The translations under genes were made by a program, and so were the position numbers. The notes under the pieces are model-generated. The model made no database searches. It saw only the letters and a list, made by a program, of their open reading frames with translations, and was not told the origin of the DNA. From Mycobacterium heidelbergense (GTDB lineage Bacteria; Actinomycetota; Actinomycetes; Mycobacteriales; Mycobacteriaceae), in NCBI RefSeq assembly GCF_010730745.1, contig NZ_AP022615.1, positions 2,480,001-2,544,000 on the forward strand: DNA of 64,000 bases. The letters are read 5' to 3'. Shown here piece after piece: positions 52,867 to 61,583 of this stretch (its first letter is position 1; each line of letters starts with the position of its first letter).

Positions 52867-54516
52867 ATGCGTGGGATGCGGGCGCTGGCCGCTGTGGCCG
52901 CCGGGCTTCTGGTGGCCGCGTCGCTGGCCGGCTCCCTGGCCGGTTGCGGCGGCGGCGTCTTGAGCCCCGATCTGGTGCTGGTCAACGGCGGGGAACCGCC
53001 CTACCCCCTGATCCCGACGAGCACCAACGACAGCAACGGCGGAAGGATTCTCGACCGGCTCTTCGCCGGTCTGATGTCCTATGACGCCGCGGGCAACCCT
53101 GCCAAGGAGGTCGCCCAGTCGATCGAGACCACCGACAACGTCAACTACCGCATCGTCCTCAAGCCGGGCTGGAAGTTCACCGACGGCTCGCCCGTGACGG
53201 CCCACTCGTTCGTCGACGCGTGGAACTACGGAGCGTTGGGCACCAACGCCCAACTGCAGCAAAGCTTTTTCAGCCCGATCGACGGGTTCGACGAGGTCTC
53301 CGGCGTGACGAGCGACGGACAGCCGGGCCCAAAGACGGAGCGGACCACCATGTCCGGGCTGCGGGTGGTCAACGATCTCGAGTTCACCGTGCGGCTCAAG
53401 GCGCCGACCATCGACTTCGTGTTGCGGCTGGGCCACAGCGCCTTCTATCCGCTGCCGGACGCCGCATTCCGCGACATGCCGGCGTTTGGCCGCAACCCGA
53501 TCGGCAACGGCCCATACCGGCTGGCCGACGGCCCGGACGGCCCGGCCTGGGAACACGACGTCAAGATCGACCTGCGGCCCAACCCCGGCTACCACGGCAA
53601 CCGCATGCCCCACAACAAGGGGCTGAGGTTCGAGTTCTACGCCAATCTGGACACGGCCTACGCCGACCTGCTCTCGGGCAACCTCGATGTGCTGGACACG
53701 ATTCCGCCGAGCGCGCTGCCGGTCTACAAGCGCGACTTGGGCGATCACGTCACCAGCGGCCCGGTGGCGGTCAAACACAGCCTCGACACCCCGCTGCGAC
53801 TGCCGCACTTCGGCGGTGAGGAGGGCCGCCTGCGCCGGCTCGCGCTGTCGGCCGCCGTCAACCGCCCGGAGATCTGTAAACAGATCTTCATGGGCACCCG
53901 CACTCCGTCGCGCGATTTCACCGCCCGGTCGCTGCCCGGTTTCGACCCGAACCTACCGGGCAACGACGTGTTGAACTTCGATCCCGATCGGGCGCGGCAA
54001 CTTTGGGCGCAAGCCGACGCGATCTCGGCCTGGAGCGGCCAGTACGTGATCGCCTACAACGCCGACGCCGGAAACCAGGAATGGGTGGACGCCGTGGCCA
54101 ACAGCATCAAGAACGTTCTGGGCATCGACGCGGTCGGCGCGCCCCAGCCCACCTTCGCCGGATTTCGCACCCAGATCACCAACCACACGATCTCGACCGC
54201 CTTTCGCGCCGCCTGGCAGGGCGATTACCCGTCGATGATCGAGTTCCTCGCCCCGCTCTTTGCCACCGGGGCGGGTTCCAACGATGTCGGCTACTCCAAC
54301 CCCGAGTTCGACGCGGCGCTGGCGGCCGCCGAGGCCGCGCCCAGCCTGCAGGAGTCGGACGCCCTGGCCAACGCCGCGCAGCGGTTCCTGTTGCAGGACA
54401 TGCCCGTTGTCCCGCTGTGGGACAACATCGGCGTGGTCGGCTGGTCGACGCAGGTCAAACAGGTCGGGGTCACATGGAACGGTCTGCCCGACTACGAGAA
54501 CATCGTGAAGGGCTGA
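52867..54516 (+). CDS. dppA: DppA, dipeptide-type ABC transporter substrate-binding lipoprotein
   Basis: A 549-aa family 5 extracellular solute-binding protein. The signal peptide ends in the lipobox SLAGC (Cys27). NDSNGGRILDRLFAGLMSYD and the PIGNGPYRL motif are typical of peptide binders. In M. tuberculosis the homologous DppA takes up heme and tetrapeptides with surface help from PPE proteins. First gene of dppABCD; dppB begins one base after its stop. Confidence 0.93.
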   Translation: MRGMRALAAVAAGLLVAASLAGSLAGCGGGVLSPDLVLVNGGEPPYPLIPTSTNDSNGGRILDRLFAGLMSYDAAGNPAKEVAQSIETTDNVNYRIVLKPGWKFTDGSPVTAHSFVDAWNYGALGTNAQLQQSFFSPIDGFDEVSGVTSDGQPGPKTERTTMSGLRVVNDLEFTVRLKAPTIDFVLRLGHSAFYPLPDAAFRDMPAFGRNPIGNGPYRLADGPDGPAWEHDVKIDLRPNPGYHGNRMPHNKGLRFEFYANLDTAYADLLSGNLDVLDTIPPSALPVYKRDLGDHVTSGPVAVKHSLDTPLRLPHFGGEEGRLRRLALSAAVNRPEICKQIFMGTRTPSRDFTARSLPGFDPNLPGNDVLNFDPDRARQLWAQADAISAWSGQYVIAYNADAGNQEWVDAVANSIKNVLGIDAVGAPQPTFAGFRTQITNHTISTAFRAAWQGDYPSMIEFLAPLFATGAGSNDVGYSNPEFDAALAAAEAAPSLQESDALANAAQRFLLQDMPVVPLWDNIGVVGWSTQVKQVGVTWNGLPDYENIVKG

Positions 54517-54517
54517 G

Positions 54518-55444
54518 ATGGGCTGGTACCTCGCTCGCCGAATCGCCGTCATGGTGCCGGTCTTTCTCGGTGCCACCCTGCTGATTTACGGCCTGGTTTT
54601 CCTGCTGCCCGGTGATCCGGTGGCGGCGATGGCGGGCGACCGCCCGCTGAGTCCCGCGGTGGCCGCGGCGCTGCGCGCCCGCTATCACCTCGACGATCCC
54701 TTCGCGGTGCAGTACCTGCGCTACCTGGGCGGAATCCTGCACGGCGACCTGGGCCGCGCCTATTCCGGGCTGCCGGTCAGCGCCGTTCTGGCGCACGCGT
54801 TTCCGGTTACCATCAGGCTGGCGCTGATCGCGGTCGCGGTGGAGGCGGTGCTCGGCATCGGCTTCGGCGTGATCGCCGGCCTGCGTGAGGGCAGCGTCTT
54901 CGATTCCACGGTGCTGATCACCGGCCTTGTCATCGTCGCGATCCCGATATTCGTGCTGGGCTTTCTGGCGCAATTCGTGTTCGGGGTCCGGCTCGGAATC
55001 GCGCCCGTCACGGTGGGCGAGAGCGCGACCTTCGCGCGGCTGCTGCTGCCCGGAATCGTTTTGGGCTCGGTGTCGTTCGCGTACGTGGTGCGCCTGACCC
55101 GGTCCGCCGTGGCCACCAACGCGCACGCCGACCATGTCCGCACCGCGACCGCCAAGGGGCTGTCGCGGCGACGGGTGGTAACGGTGCACATCGTGCGCAA
55201 TTCGCTGATCCCGGTGGTGACCTTCCTCGGCGCCGACCTGGGGTCGCTCATGGGCGGGGCCGTCGTGACCGAAGGCATCTTCAACATCCATGGCGTGGGC
55301 GGGGTGCTGTACCAAGCCGTCACCCGGCAGGAAGCGCCGACGGTCGTGTCCATCGTGACGGTGCTGGTGCTGGTCTATCTGATATCCAACCTGGTGGTGG
55401 ACCTGCTGTACGCCGCCCTAGACCCCCGGATTCGTTATGGCTGA
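54518..55444 (+). CDS. dppB: DppB, ABC transporter permease
   Basis: A 308-aa permease with six membrane helices and the binding-protein-dependent transport signature; the EAA loop is RTATAKGLSRRRVVTVHIVRN. MGWYLARRIAVMVPVFLGAT is the usual DppB start. It overlaps dppC by eight bases. Confidence 0.94.
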   Translation: MGWYLARRIAVMVPVFLGATLLIYGLVFLLPGDPVAAMAGDRPLSPAVAAALRARYHLDDPFAVQYLRYLGGILHGDLGRAYSGLPVSAVLAHAFPVTIRLALIAVAVEAVLGIGFGVIAGLREGSVFDSTVLITGLVIVAIPIFVLGFLAQFVFGVRLGIAPVTVGESATFARLLLPGIVLGSVSFAYVVRLTRSAVATNAHADHVRTATAKGLSRRRVVTVHIVRNSLIPVVTFLGADLGSLMGGAVVTEGIFNIHGVGGVLYQAVTRQEAPTVVSIVTVLVLVYLISNLVVDLLYAALDPRIRYG

Positions 55445-56312
55445 ACGCATCCCGGACCGCCACGGCTTCTGGCGCGACACCGGGCGCACGCTGTGTCGGC
55501 GCCCGAAGTTCGTCGTCGCCGCCGTCCTGATCATCCTGATTGTCGTCGTCGCGATGTTTCCGGCGTTGTTCACCGGGATCGATCCCGCCTATGCCGATCC
55601 CGGCCAGAGCCTGCTTCCGCCCTCGGCCGCGCACTGGTTCGGCACCGACCTGCAGGGCCACGACATCTACGCGCGCACCGTCTACGGCGCCCGGGCCTCG
55701 GTCACGGTCGGGCTCGGCGCGACCCTGCTCGTGTTCGTCGTCGGCGGGGCGCTGGGCGCGCTGGCCGGCTTCTACGGCGGCTGGATCGACGCGGTCGTCT
55801 CACGCATCACCGATGTGTTCTTCGCGCTGCCGTTGCTGTTGGCCGCCATCGTGATCATGGGGGTCATGCATCACCGCACGGTGTGGACGGTGATCACCAT
55901 CCTGGCCCTGTTCGGCTGGCCGCAGATAGCCAGGATCGCTCGCGGCGCGATGCTCGAGGTGCGGGCCGGCGATTATGTGCTTGCGTCAAAAGCATTGGGG
56001 TTGACGAACTTCCAGATCATGCTGCGGCATGCCCTGCCCAATGCCCTGGGTCCGGTTCTCGCGGTGGCCACCATCGCCCTCGGCGTGTTCATCGTCACCG
56101 AGGCGTCGTTGTCTTACCTCGGCGTCGGGCTGCCGACAACGGTGGTGTCCTGGGGCGGCGACATCAGCCTGGCGCAGAGCCGGCTGCGGTCGGGCTCGCC
56201 GATACTGTTCTATCCGGCCGGCGCGCTGGCGATGACGGTGCTGGCCTTCATGATGATGGGTGACGCGTTGCGCGACGCCCTGGACCCGGCCTCGCGGGCG
56301 TGGCGCGCATGA
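55437..56312 (+). CDS. dppC: DppC, ABC transporter permease
   Basis: A 291-aa permease partner with six helices and a longer N-terminal periplasmic loop (GIDPAYADPGQSLLPPSAAH, then WFGTDLQGHDIYARTVYGAR, the OppC/DppC signature). The EAA loop is VLASKALGLTNFQIMLRHAL. It overlaps dppB upstream and dppD downstream (ATGA). Confidence 0.94.
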   Translation: MAERIPDRHGFWRDTGRTLCRRPKFVVAAVLIILIVVVAMFPALFTGIDPAYADPGQSLLPPSAAHWFGTDLQGHDIYARTVYGARASVTVGLGATLLVFVVGGALGALAGFYGGWIDAVVSRITDVFFALPLLLAAIVIMGVMHHRTVWTVITILALFGWPQIARIARGAMLEVRAGDYVLASKALGLTNFQIMLRHALPNALGPVLAVATIALGVFIVTEASLSYLGVGLPTTVVSWGGDISLAQSRLRSGSPILFYPAGALAMTVLAFMMMGDALRDALDPASRAWRA

Positions 56313-57967
56313 GCCGCACCGGCGAAGCGCCGCTGCTGTCGGTCGAGGGCCTGGAAGTCAGGTTCGGCGCCCGGGCGCCCGCGGTGCGCGGCGTGGACCT
56401 CACCGTGCCGCGCGGTCATACGGTCGCGGTGGTCGGCGAATCGGGATCGGGAAAATCCACCACGGCCGCCGCGGTCCTCGGACTGCTGCCGCCCGGAGGG
56501 CGAATCACCGCCGGACGCATCGTTTTCGACGGGCGCGACATCACCTCGTTCGATCGCAGGGCCGACCGCCGGCTGCTGCGATCGATCCGGGGGCGCGGCA
56601 TCGGCTACGTGCCCCAAGATCCGATGACCAATCTCAATCCGGTCTGGAAGGTGGGCTTCCAGATCCGCGAAGCCCTGCGCGCGAACGCCGGTGGGAGCGG
56701 GGCGCGGCGACGCGCCCTCGAACTGCTCGCCGAGGCGGGCATGCCCGACCCGGCGAAACAGGCCGGCCGGTACCCGCATCAGCTGTCCGGCGGCATGTGC
56801 CAGCGCGCGCTGATCGCGATCGGATTGGCGGGCCGGCCCAAGCTGCTCATCGCCGACGAGCCGACGTCCGCGCTGGACGTCACCGTGCAACGCCAGGTGC
56901 TCGACCATCTGCAGCATCTGACCGACGAACTCGAAACCGCGCTGCTGCTGATCACCCACGACCTGGCCTTGGCCGCCGAACGGGCCGAGTCCGTGGTCGT
57001 GGTCCATCGCGGGGCGGTGGTGGAATCCGGTGCGGCACAACAAATCCTACAGGACCCGCACCACGAGTACACCCAACGACTGGTGGCCGCCGCCCCGTCG
57101 CTGACCGCGAGGAGTTCGCCCCGAACCCGGCCGCGGACCGCGAACGCACCCCGCGACGATATCCTCGTCGCGTCGGAACTCACCAAGGTGTATCGCGAGT
57201 CCCACGGGGCGCCGTGGCGGCGAACGGAGTTTTGCGCCGTCGACGCCGTGTCGTTTCGCCTGCGCCGGGCGAGCACCCTGGCGATCGCCGGGGAGTCGGG
57301 CTCGGGCAAATCGACACTGGCGCGGATGGTGTTGGGTCTGCTCCAACCCACCTCGGGCACCGTCGCTTTCGACGGCGTTGCCATCGGCGACCAGCTGGAC
57401 CGCAAGCAGGCGTTGGCGTTTCGCCGACGGGTGCAGCCGGTGTTCCAAAACCCTTACAGCAGTTTGGATCCGATGTATTCGGTGTTTCGCGCCATCGAGG
57501 AGCCGTTGCGGATACATCGGGTGGGCGACCGCGGGCAGCGCGCGCGGGCGGTGCGCGCGCTTGTCGATCAGGTGGCGCTGCCGTCGTCGGTGTTGGGCCG
57601 GCTGCCACGCGAACTCTCGGGCGGCCAGCGGCAGCGCGTCGCGATCGCGCGGGCGCTGGCGCTGCGGCCCGAGGTGCTGGTGTGCGACGAGGCGGTCTCG
57701 GCGCTCGACGTTCTGGTGCAGGCGCAGATCTTGGAGCTGCTCACCGAGCTGCAGGCCGAACTGGGGCTGACCTACTTGTTCATCAGCCACGACCTGGCGG
57801 TGATCCGGCAGATCGCCGACGACGTCCTGGTGATGCGCGCCGGCCGGGTGGTGGAGCGGGCGCCCACCGAGGAGCTGTTCACCAGGCCCGGCCACGAATA
57901 CACCCGCCGGCTGCTGGAGGCCATTCCACGCCCGCCGGCGCTCCGAAATAGTCCGAAGAGAGGGTGA
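56309..57967 (+). CDS. dppD: DppD, fused two-domain ABC ATPase
   Basis: A 552-aa protein combining DppD- and DppF-type ATPases. Each half has Walker A (GESGSGKSTT near residue 46; GESGSGKSTL near 328), signature (LSGGMCQRALIA; LSGGQRQRVAIA) and Walker B (LLIADEPTSALD; VLVCDEAVSALD). ATG at 56309 overlaps the dppC stop. The short linker near residues 265-290 is not conserved-looking. Confidence 0.95.
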   Translation: MSRTGEAPLLSVEGLEVRFGARAPAVRGVDLTVPRGHTVAVVGESGSGKSTTAAAVLGLLPPGGRITAGRIVFDGRDITSFDRRADRRLLRSIRGRGIGYVPQDPMTNLNPVWKVGFQIREALRANAGGSGARRRALELLAEAGMPDPAKQAGRYPHQLSGGMCQRALIAIGLAGRPKLLIADEPTSALDVTVQRQVLDHLQHLTDELETALLLITHDLALAAERAESVVVVHRGAVVESGAAQQILQDPHHEYTQRLVAAAPSLTARSSPRTRPRTANAPRDDILVASELTKVYRESHGAPWRRTEFCAVDAVSFRLRRASTLAIAGESGSGKSTLARMVLGLLQPTSGTVAFDGVAIGDQLDRKQALAFRRRVQPVFQNPYSSLDPMYSVFRAIEEPLRIHRVGDRGQRARAVRALVDQVALPSSVLGRLPRELSGGQRQRVAIARALALRPEVLVCDEAVSALDVLVQAQILELLTELQAELGLTYLFISHDLAVIRQIADDVLVMRAGRVVERAPTEELFTRPGHEYTRRLLEAIPRPPALRNSPKRG

Positions 57968-57973
57968 CAACCT

Positions 57974-58744
57974 GTGACGGCTGACCCGCTTGCCCCGTTG
58001 ATGGACCTCCCCGGCGTCGCCGAGGCCAGCGACCGGGCCCGCGACGCGCTGGGCCGCGCCCACCGCCACCGCGCGAACCTGCGGGGCTGGCCGGTGACGG
58101 CCGCCGAGGCGGCGTTGCGGGCGGCGCGCGCCTCGTCGGTGCTCGAGGGCGGCCCGGTGCGGCTGGACGATCTCGCGGAGGCTGCCCTGCGGAACGGGGG
58201 AGTCAGCGATCCGGTGTTCGGCGGAGCGTTGCGAGTGGCCCAGGCGCTGGAGGGTGGCGGGGGACCCCTGATCGGCATCTGGCAGCGGGCCCCGTTGCAG
58301 GCGCTGGCCCGCCTGCACATGCTGGCCGCGGCCGAGCAGGTCGATGAAGGTCGGCTGGGCCGGCCGCGGGCCGATGCCGGGGTGGGGCCGCGCCTGGAGT
58401 TGCTGGCGCAGTTGGTGACCGGCGGCACGCGGGTGCCGGCGCCGGTGGTGGCCGCGGTCGCACACGGAGAATTGCTGACCCTGAAGCCTTTTGGCAGTGC
58501 GGACGGAGTGGTGGCCCGCGCGGTGTCGCGACTGGTGACCATCGCCAGCGGACTGGATCCGCACGGACTGGGCGTGCCCGAGGTGAGCTGGATGCGCCAG
58601 CCGGCGGACTATCGCGGTGCCGCGGGTGGATTCGCGGACGGCACGCCGGACGGTGTGGGCGCGTGGGTGGTGCTGTGTTGCCGGGCGATGCGAGCCGGTG
58701 CGCAGGAGGCCGTGTCGATCGCCGAGTCGCTATCGAGTCGGTAG
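57974..58744 (+). CDS. Degenerate Fic-like protein (Rv3662c-type)
   Basis: A 256-aa conserved protein usually called hypothetical. I see a Fic-domain pattern: ASSVLEGG (53-60) matches the class II inhibitory motif S/T-x3-E-G. PLQALARLHMLAA, and then AVAHGELLTLKPFGSADGVVARAV (161-184), align with the region leading into HPFxDGNGRxxR. The catalytic His is Lys171, GNGR is replaced, but PF and the last Arg (182) stay. AMPylation is thus unlikely. It follows dppD by six bases, so it may be read with the transporter. Confidence 0.75.
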   Translation: MTADPLAPLMDLPGVAEASDRARDALGRAHRHRANLRGWPVTAAEAALRAARASSVLEGGPVRLDDLAEAALRNGGVSDPVFGGALRVAQALEGGGGPLIGIWQRAPLQALARLHMLAAAEQVDEGRLGRPRADAGVGPRLELLAQLVTGGTRVPAPVVAAVAHGELLTLKPFGSADGVVARAVSRLVTIASGLDPHGLGVPEVSWMRQPADYRGAAGGFADGTPDGVGAWVVLCCRAMRAGAQEAVSIAESLSSR

Positions 58745-58784
58745 CCGGCGGCCCGGAAAGGACGCCGGATAATCCGTCCGAATA

Positions 58785-59110
58785 AATGTAGAGCGGGCGG
58801 CGTCCCGAAATATTCGGTCCGCCGCCCGCTAGCACGGAACTCGGTTACCAAGCGTGCATTTCTGGGCTGCGTGGGTTGGCCTCGGCGATCTTGCGACGCA
58901 TCCGGTTACAACCCCACCCAAAGGGCCGTCAACATCTTCCGCTTTTCGCAATTACGCAGGCCCGCAACACTTCTGCCATTATCGCGGCTATGACTCCGCG
59001 TGGGTGCCGGGTGCCGTGCCTAGGCGCCCGGATCGGGAGAACGACCCTTCTCTTCCGGATCGGTCTTGGCCTCACCGGGCTTCCGTGGTTCCTTTGTACT
59101 ACTAGACCCC
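58785..59110 (-). ncRNA. Ms1/MTS2823-type RNA (core-RNA-polymerase-binding sRNA)
   Basis: The 439-base convergent gap 58745-59183 lies between the Rv3662c- and Rv3661-type genes, exactly where M. tuberculosis encodes the abundant MTS2823 RNA (Ms1 in M. smegmatis), about 300 nt long. A strong terminator facing this strand closes its 3' side (58792-58830), which fixes the direction. No protein frame in the gap looks coding. The 5' end is uncertain; 59085-59133 is the plausible range, with TAGATT (minus strand, 59145-59140) a possible -10 for the longest form. Identity rests on position, direction and terminator. Confidence 0.62.
58792..58830 (-). terminator. Intrinsic terminator of the Ms1-like RNA
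   Basis: AGCGGGCGGCG and CGCCGCCCGCT form an 11-bp perfect stem with a nested CCGAA/TTCGG inner stem. Read on the minus strand it is followed by TCTACATTTATT, the T-rich side, so it ends transcripts coming from the right. Confidence 0.75.
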
Positions 59111-59183
59111 TAGCACAGCAAGGCCTAATTCCGAAGCAAAATCTATTGTCCGAGTGAAGTATTTGCTGACCGTCGCGCCCGGG

Positions 59184-60041
59184 CTAGAACGCGAAGCGGC
59201 GCAGCAACGAGTAGGTGACCGCGCCGGCGGCGAGCGCCGTGATGCCAACGGCGGCGGTGGTCGCGATCGCGGCACCCGACGGTGCCGGAATTCGGTCGCG
59301 CAACGACACCGGCCGGGAGAACGTCAAGACCGGCCAGCCACGCTCGTTGGCTTCTTTGCGCAAGCCGCGGTCGGGATTGACCACGCTGGGGTGGCCGACG
59401 GCGTCGAGCATCGGCAAGTCGGTGATCGAGTCGGAGTAGGCATAGCAGTGTTCCAGCGGGTAGCCCTCGCGCGCGGCCAGCTCGCGGATCGCTTGCACCT
59501 TGCCCTCGCCGTAGCAGTAGAACGCTATGTCCCCGGTGTACCTGCCGTCCTCGACGACCATCCGGGTCGCCATGGCATGGGTCGCGCCCAGCGCCCGGGC
59601 GATCGGCGCGACGATCTCCTCGCCGGACGCCGAGACCACGACGACGTCACGGCCGCACAGCTTGTGGGCGGCGATGAGGTCGGCGGCCTCGGCGAACACC
59701 AGCGGAGTCACGATGTCGTGCAGCGTTTCGTTGACGATCGACTTGACCTGCTCCACGTCCCAACCGGTGCACATGTTGGTCATGTGAATGCGCATCCGGT
59801 CCATCTGGTCATGATCGGCGCCGGAGAGCAGATAGATGAACTGGGCGTAGCTGGACTTGAGCACCGCGCGGCGGTTGAGCAGCCCTTGGTTGAAGAAGGG
59901 TTTGCTGAACGCCAGCGTGCTGGACTTGGCGATGATCGTCTTGTCCAGGTCGAAGAACGCGGCGGTCCGGGCGCGGGACGCGGTGGTCGAAGCTGTTTCG
60001 GGGGAGGTTTGCTGCGGAGCGGCCGGGTCGGGGACGGTCAC
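59184..60041 (-). CDS. SerB-like HAD phosphatase with membrane tail (Rv3661-type)
   Basis: A 285-aa HAD protein of the IB/SerB2-related branch. Motif I is FFDLDKTIIAKSS, motif II VVVSASGEE, motif III GEGKVQAIREL and motif IV YSDSITDLPML. A C-terminal helix (AIATTAAVGITALAAGAVTY) may tether it to the membrane. GTG at 60041 gives VTVPDPAAPQQ, matching the family start; an upstream ATG at 60089 is less likely. Substrate unknown. Confidence 0.9.
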   Translation of the reverse strand: MTVPDPAAPQQTSPETASTTASRARTAAFFDLDKTIIAKSSTLAFSKPFFNQGLLNRRAVLKSSYAQFIYLLSGADHDQMDRMRIHMTNMCTGWDVEQVKSIVNETLHDIVTPLVFAEAADLIAAHKLCGRDVVVVSASGEEIVAPIARALGATHAMATRMVVEDGRYTGDIAFYCYGEGKVQAIRELAAREGYPLEHCYAYSDSITDLPMLDAVGHPSVVNPDRGLRKEANERGWPVLTFSRPVSLRDRIPAPSGAAIATTAAVGITALAAGAVTYSLLRRFAF

Positions 60042-60194
60042 CGACCCAGCATAGGTCGATGCCGCAACGCGCTGCGGCGTTGCGCGCAAAACGGCGGCTC
60101 AGCGGGGGTGTGGCAGGCGTGACGGCCGGTGTTTTTGCGGCTCAACGTGTTTTTTCGATAGAACAACTATTGCGTTAGTGCGGACTGTCATGTG

Positions 60195-60200
60195 TATAGT
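60195..60200 (+). promoter_or_regulatory. -10 element of the 6C RNA
   Basis: TATAGT, a near-consensus sigma-A -10 box, lies seven bases before the predicted RNA start. The -35 candidate TTGCGT (60170-60175) is at a long 19-base spacing. Confidence 0.6.
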
Positions 60201-60206
60201 AAGCAG

Positions 60207-60302
60207 TACTCGGCCTGAGCCGAGGGTGTATCAGCCCGACCCCCCGGGGCTGATGCACGACGACCCTCGCCTCCTCCCCCCCTGGCGGGGGTCGTCCCTT
60301 TT
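60207..60302 (+). ncRNA. 6C-family small RNA (B11-type)
   Basis: About 95 nt with three hairpins: CTCGGC-CTGA-GCCGAG, then CAGCCC with a loop holding CCCCCC, and GACGACCC with a second C-run loop (CCTCCCCCCC) closed by GGGTCGTC and a final CCCTTTT terminator. Paired stem-loops with six-C loops define the actinobacterial 6C RNA, which base-pairs with G-rich mRNA sites. It lies between the Rv3661- and ssd-type genes, the position of B11 in M. tuberculosis. From 60303 to the ssd start only GC-rich palindromes and the ribosome site GGTGAGGGG are seen. Confidence 0.88.
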
Positions 60303-60482
60303 GTGGGGTAAGTATTTTGCGGCGGCGGGGCGCCGAGCCCGTGGCCGCTGCCCGTTGCGGGGAACCCGTCCCCGCGCGCCGGCCGCGCCGCCGGCCGGCG
60401 CGTTTGTGCACACTTGCGTCTCTATCCACAAATCCGGCTTTGGCACTGGTGTGCCACCATTTGCGCCCCGCATGGTGAGGGG

Positions 60483-61583
60483 GTGACTGGCACCATCCGC
60501 ACAAAAGCGTCGAGTTCCTTGGGCGTGTTGGCGGTGTTGACGGATCCGGAGTTACGCGACGAGCTCGACCGGGTGGCCGCGGCGGTCGGCGCCCGGGTGG
60601 TTCACGCGGGCGCGGGCGCGGTGAGCCGGAAGACGTGGTCGGCCGCCGCGGCGGTGGTGCTGGACGAGGCGGCGGCGGATCGGTGCGGGAAAGCGGCGCT
60701 GCCGCGGCGTGCCCACGTCAGCCTGCTGACCGTCGCCGAACCCGCGACGGCGACGTGGTCGTCGGCCGTCGCGGTCGGCGCCCAACACGTGCTGAGGCTG
60801 CCAGGGCAGGAGCGCGAGTTGATCCGCGCGCTCGCCGAAGCCGGCGAATCGGCGCGCGACGACGAGCCGCGCGGCGACGTCGTCGCCGTCATCGGCGGCT
60901 GCGGCGGTGCCGGCGCGTCGTTGCTCGCGGTCGCCTTGGCGCAGGCCGCCGCCGAAGCGCTCCTGGTGGACCTGGACCCGTGGGGCGGCGGCATCGACCT
61001 GCTGGTGGGCAGCGAGACCGCACCGGGCCTGCGGTGGCCCGATCTGGCGCTACAGGGCGGCCGGCTCAACTGGTCGGCGGTGCGCGAGGCGCTCCCGCGA
61101 CATCGCGGAATCAGCCTGCTGTCCGGCACACGTCGCGACTACGAGCTCGAAGGCGCGCCGGTGGAGGCCGTCGTCGATGCCGGCCGCCGCGGCGGTGCCA
61201 CCGTGATCTGCGATCTGCCCCGCCGCCTCACCGAGGCGACGCAAACCGCCCTGGATGCCGCCGATCTCGTCGTCGTGGCCGGCCGATGCGCCGTGCGCGC
61301 GTGCGCGGCGACCGCGGCAATGGTTCCGGTGCTCGCCGCGATCAATCCCAACCTCGGGTTGGTGGTGCGGGGTCCGTCGCCCGGCGGATTGCGGGCGGCC
61401 GAGGTCGCCGACATCACCGGCCTGCCGCTCCTGGCGTCCATCAAGGCGCAGCCGCAGCTCGCCCAGCAGTTGGAACGCGGTGGCCTGCGGTTGGGCCGGC
61501 GATCCGGGGTCGCGGTGGCGGCTCGCCGGGTGCTGGCCGTCCTGCCGCGTGCGGGGCGTGGCCGGATCGGCCGGGCGGCGTGA
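60483..61583 (+). CDS. ssd: Ssd, CpaE/MinD-like septum-site protein of the Tad locus
   Basis: A 366-aa ParA/MinD-superfamily protein. A receiver-like N-terminal part (TDPELRDELDRVAAAVGARV) precedes the ATPase-like domain. The P-loop reads GGCGGAGAS and lacks the lysine and threonine of the deviant Walker A, so ATP use is doubtful; LLVDLDPWGGGIDLLVG is the switch region. M. tuberculosis Ssd affects septation. GTG at 60483. It overlaps the next gene by GTGA and leads the pilus operon. Confidence 0.9.
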   Translation: MTGTIRTKASSSLGVLAVLTDPELRDELDRVAAAVGARVVHAGAGAVSRKTWSAAAAVVLDEAAADRCGKAALPRRAHVSLLTVAEPATATWSSAVAVGAQHVLRLPGQERELIRALAEAGESARDDEPRGDVVAVIGGCGGAGASLLAVALAQAAAEALLVDLDPWGGGIDLLVGSETAPGLRWPDLALQGGRLNWSAVREALPRHRGISLLSGTRRDYELEGAPVEAVVDAGRRGGATVICDLPRRLTEATQTALDAADLVVVAGRCAVRACAATAAMVPVLAAINPNLGLVVRGPSPGGLRAAEVADITGLPLLASIKAQPQLAQQLERGGLRLGRRSGVAVAARRVLAVLPRAGRGRIGRAA

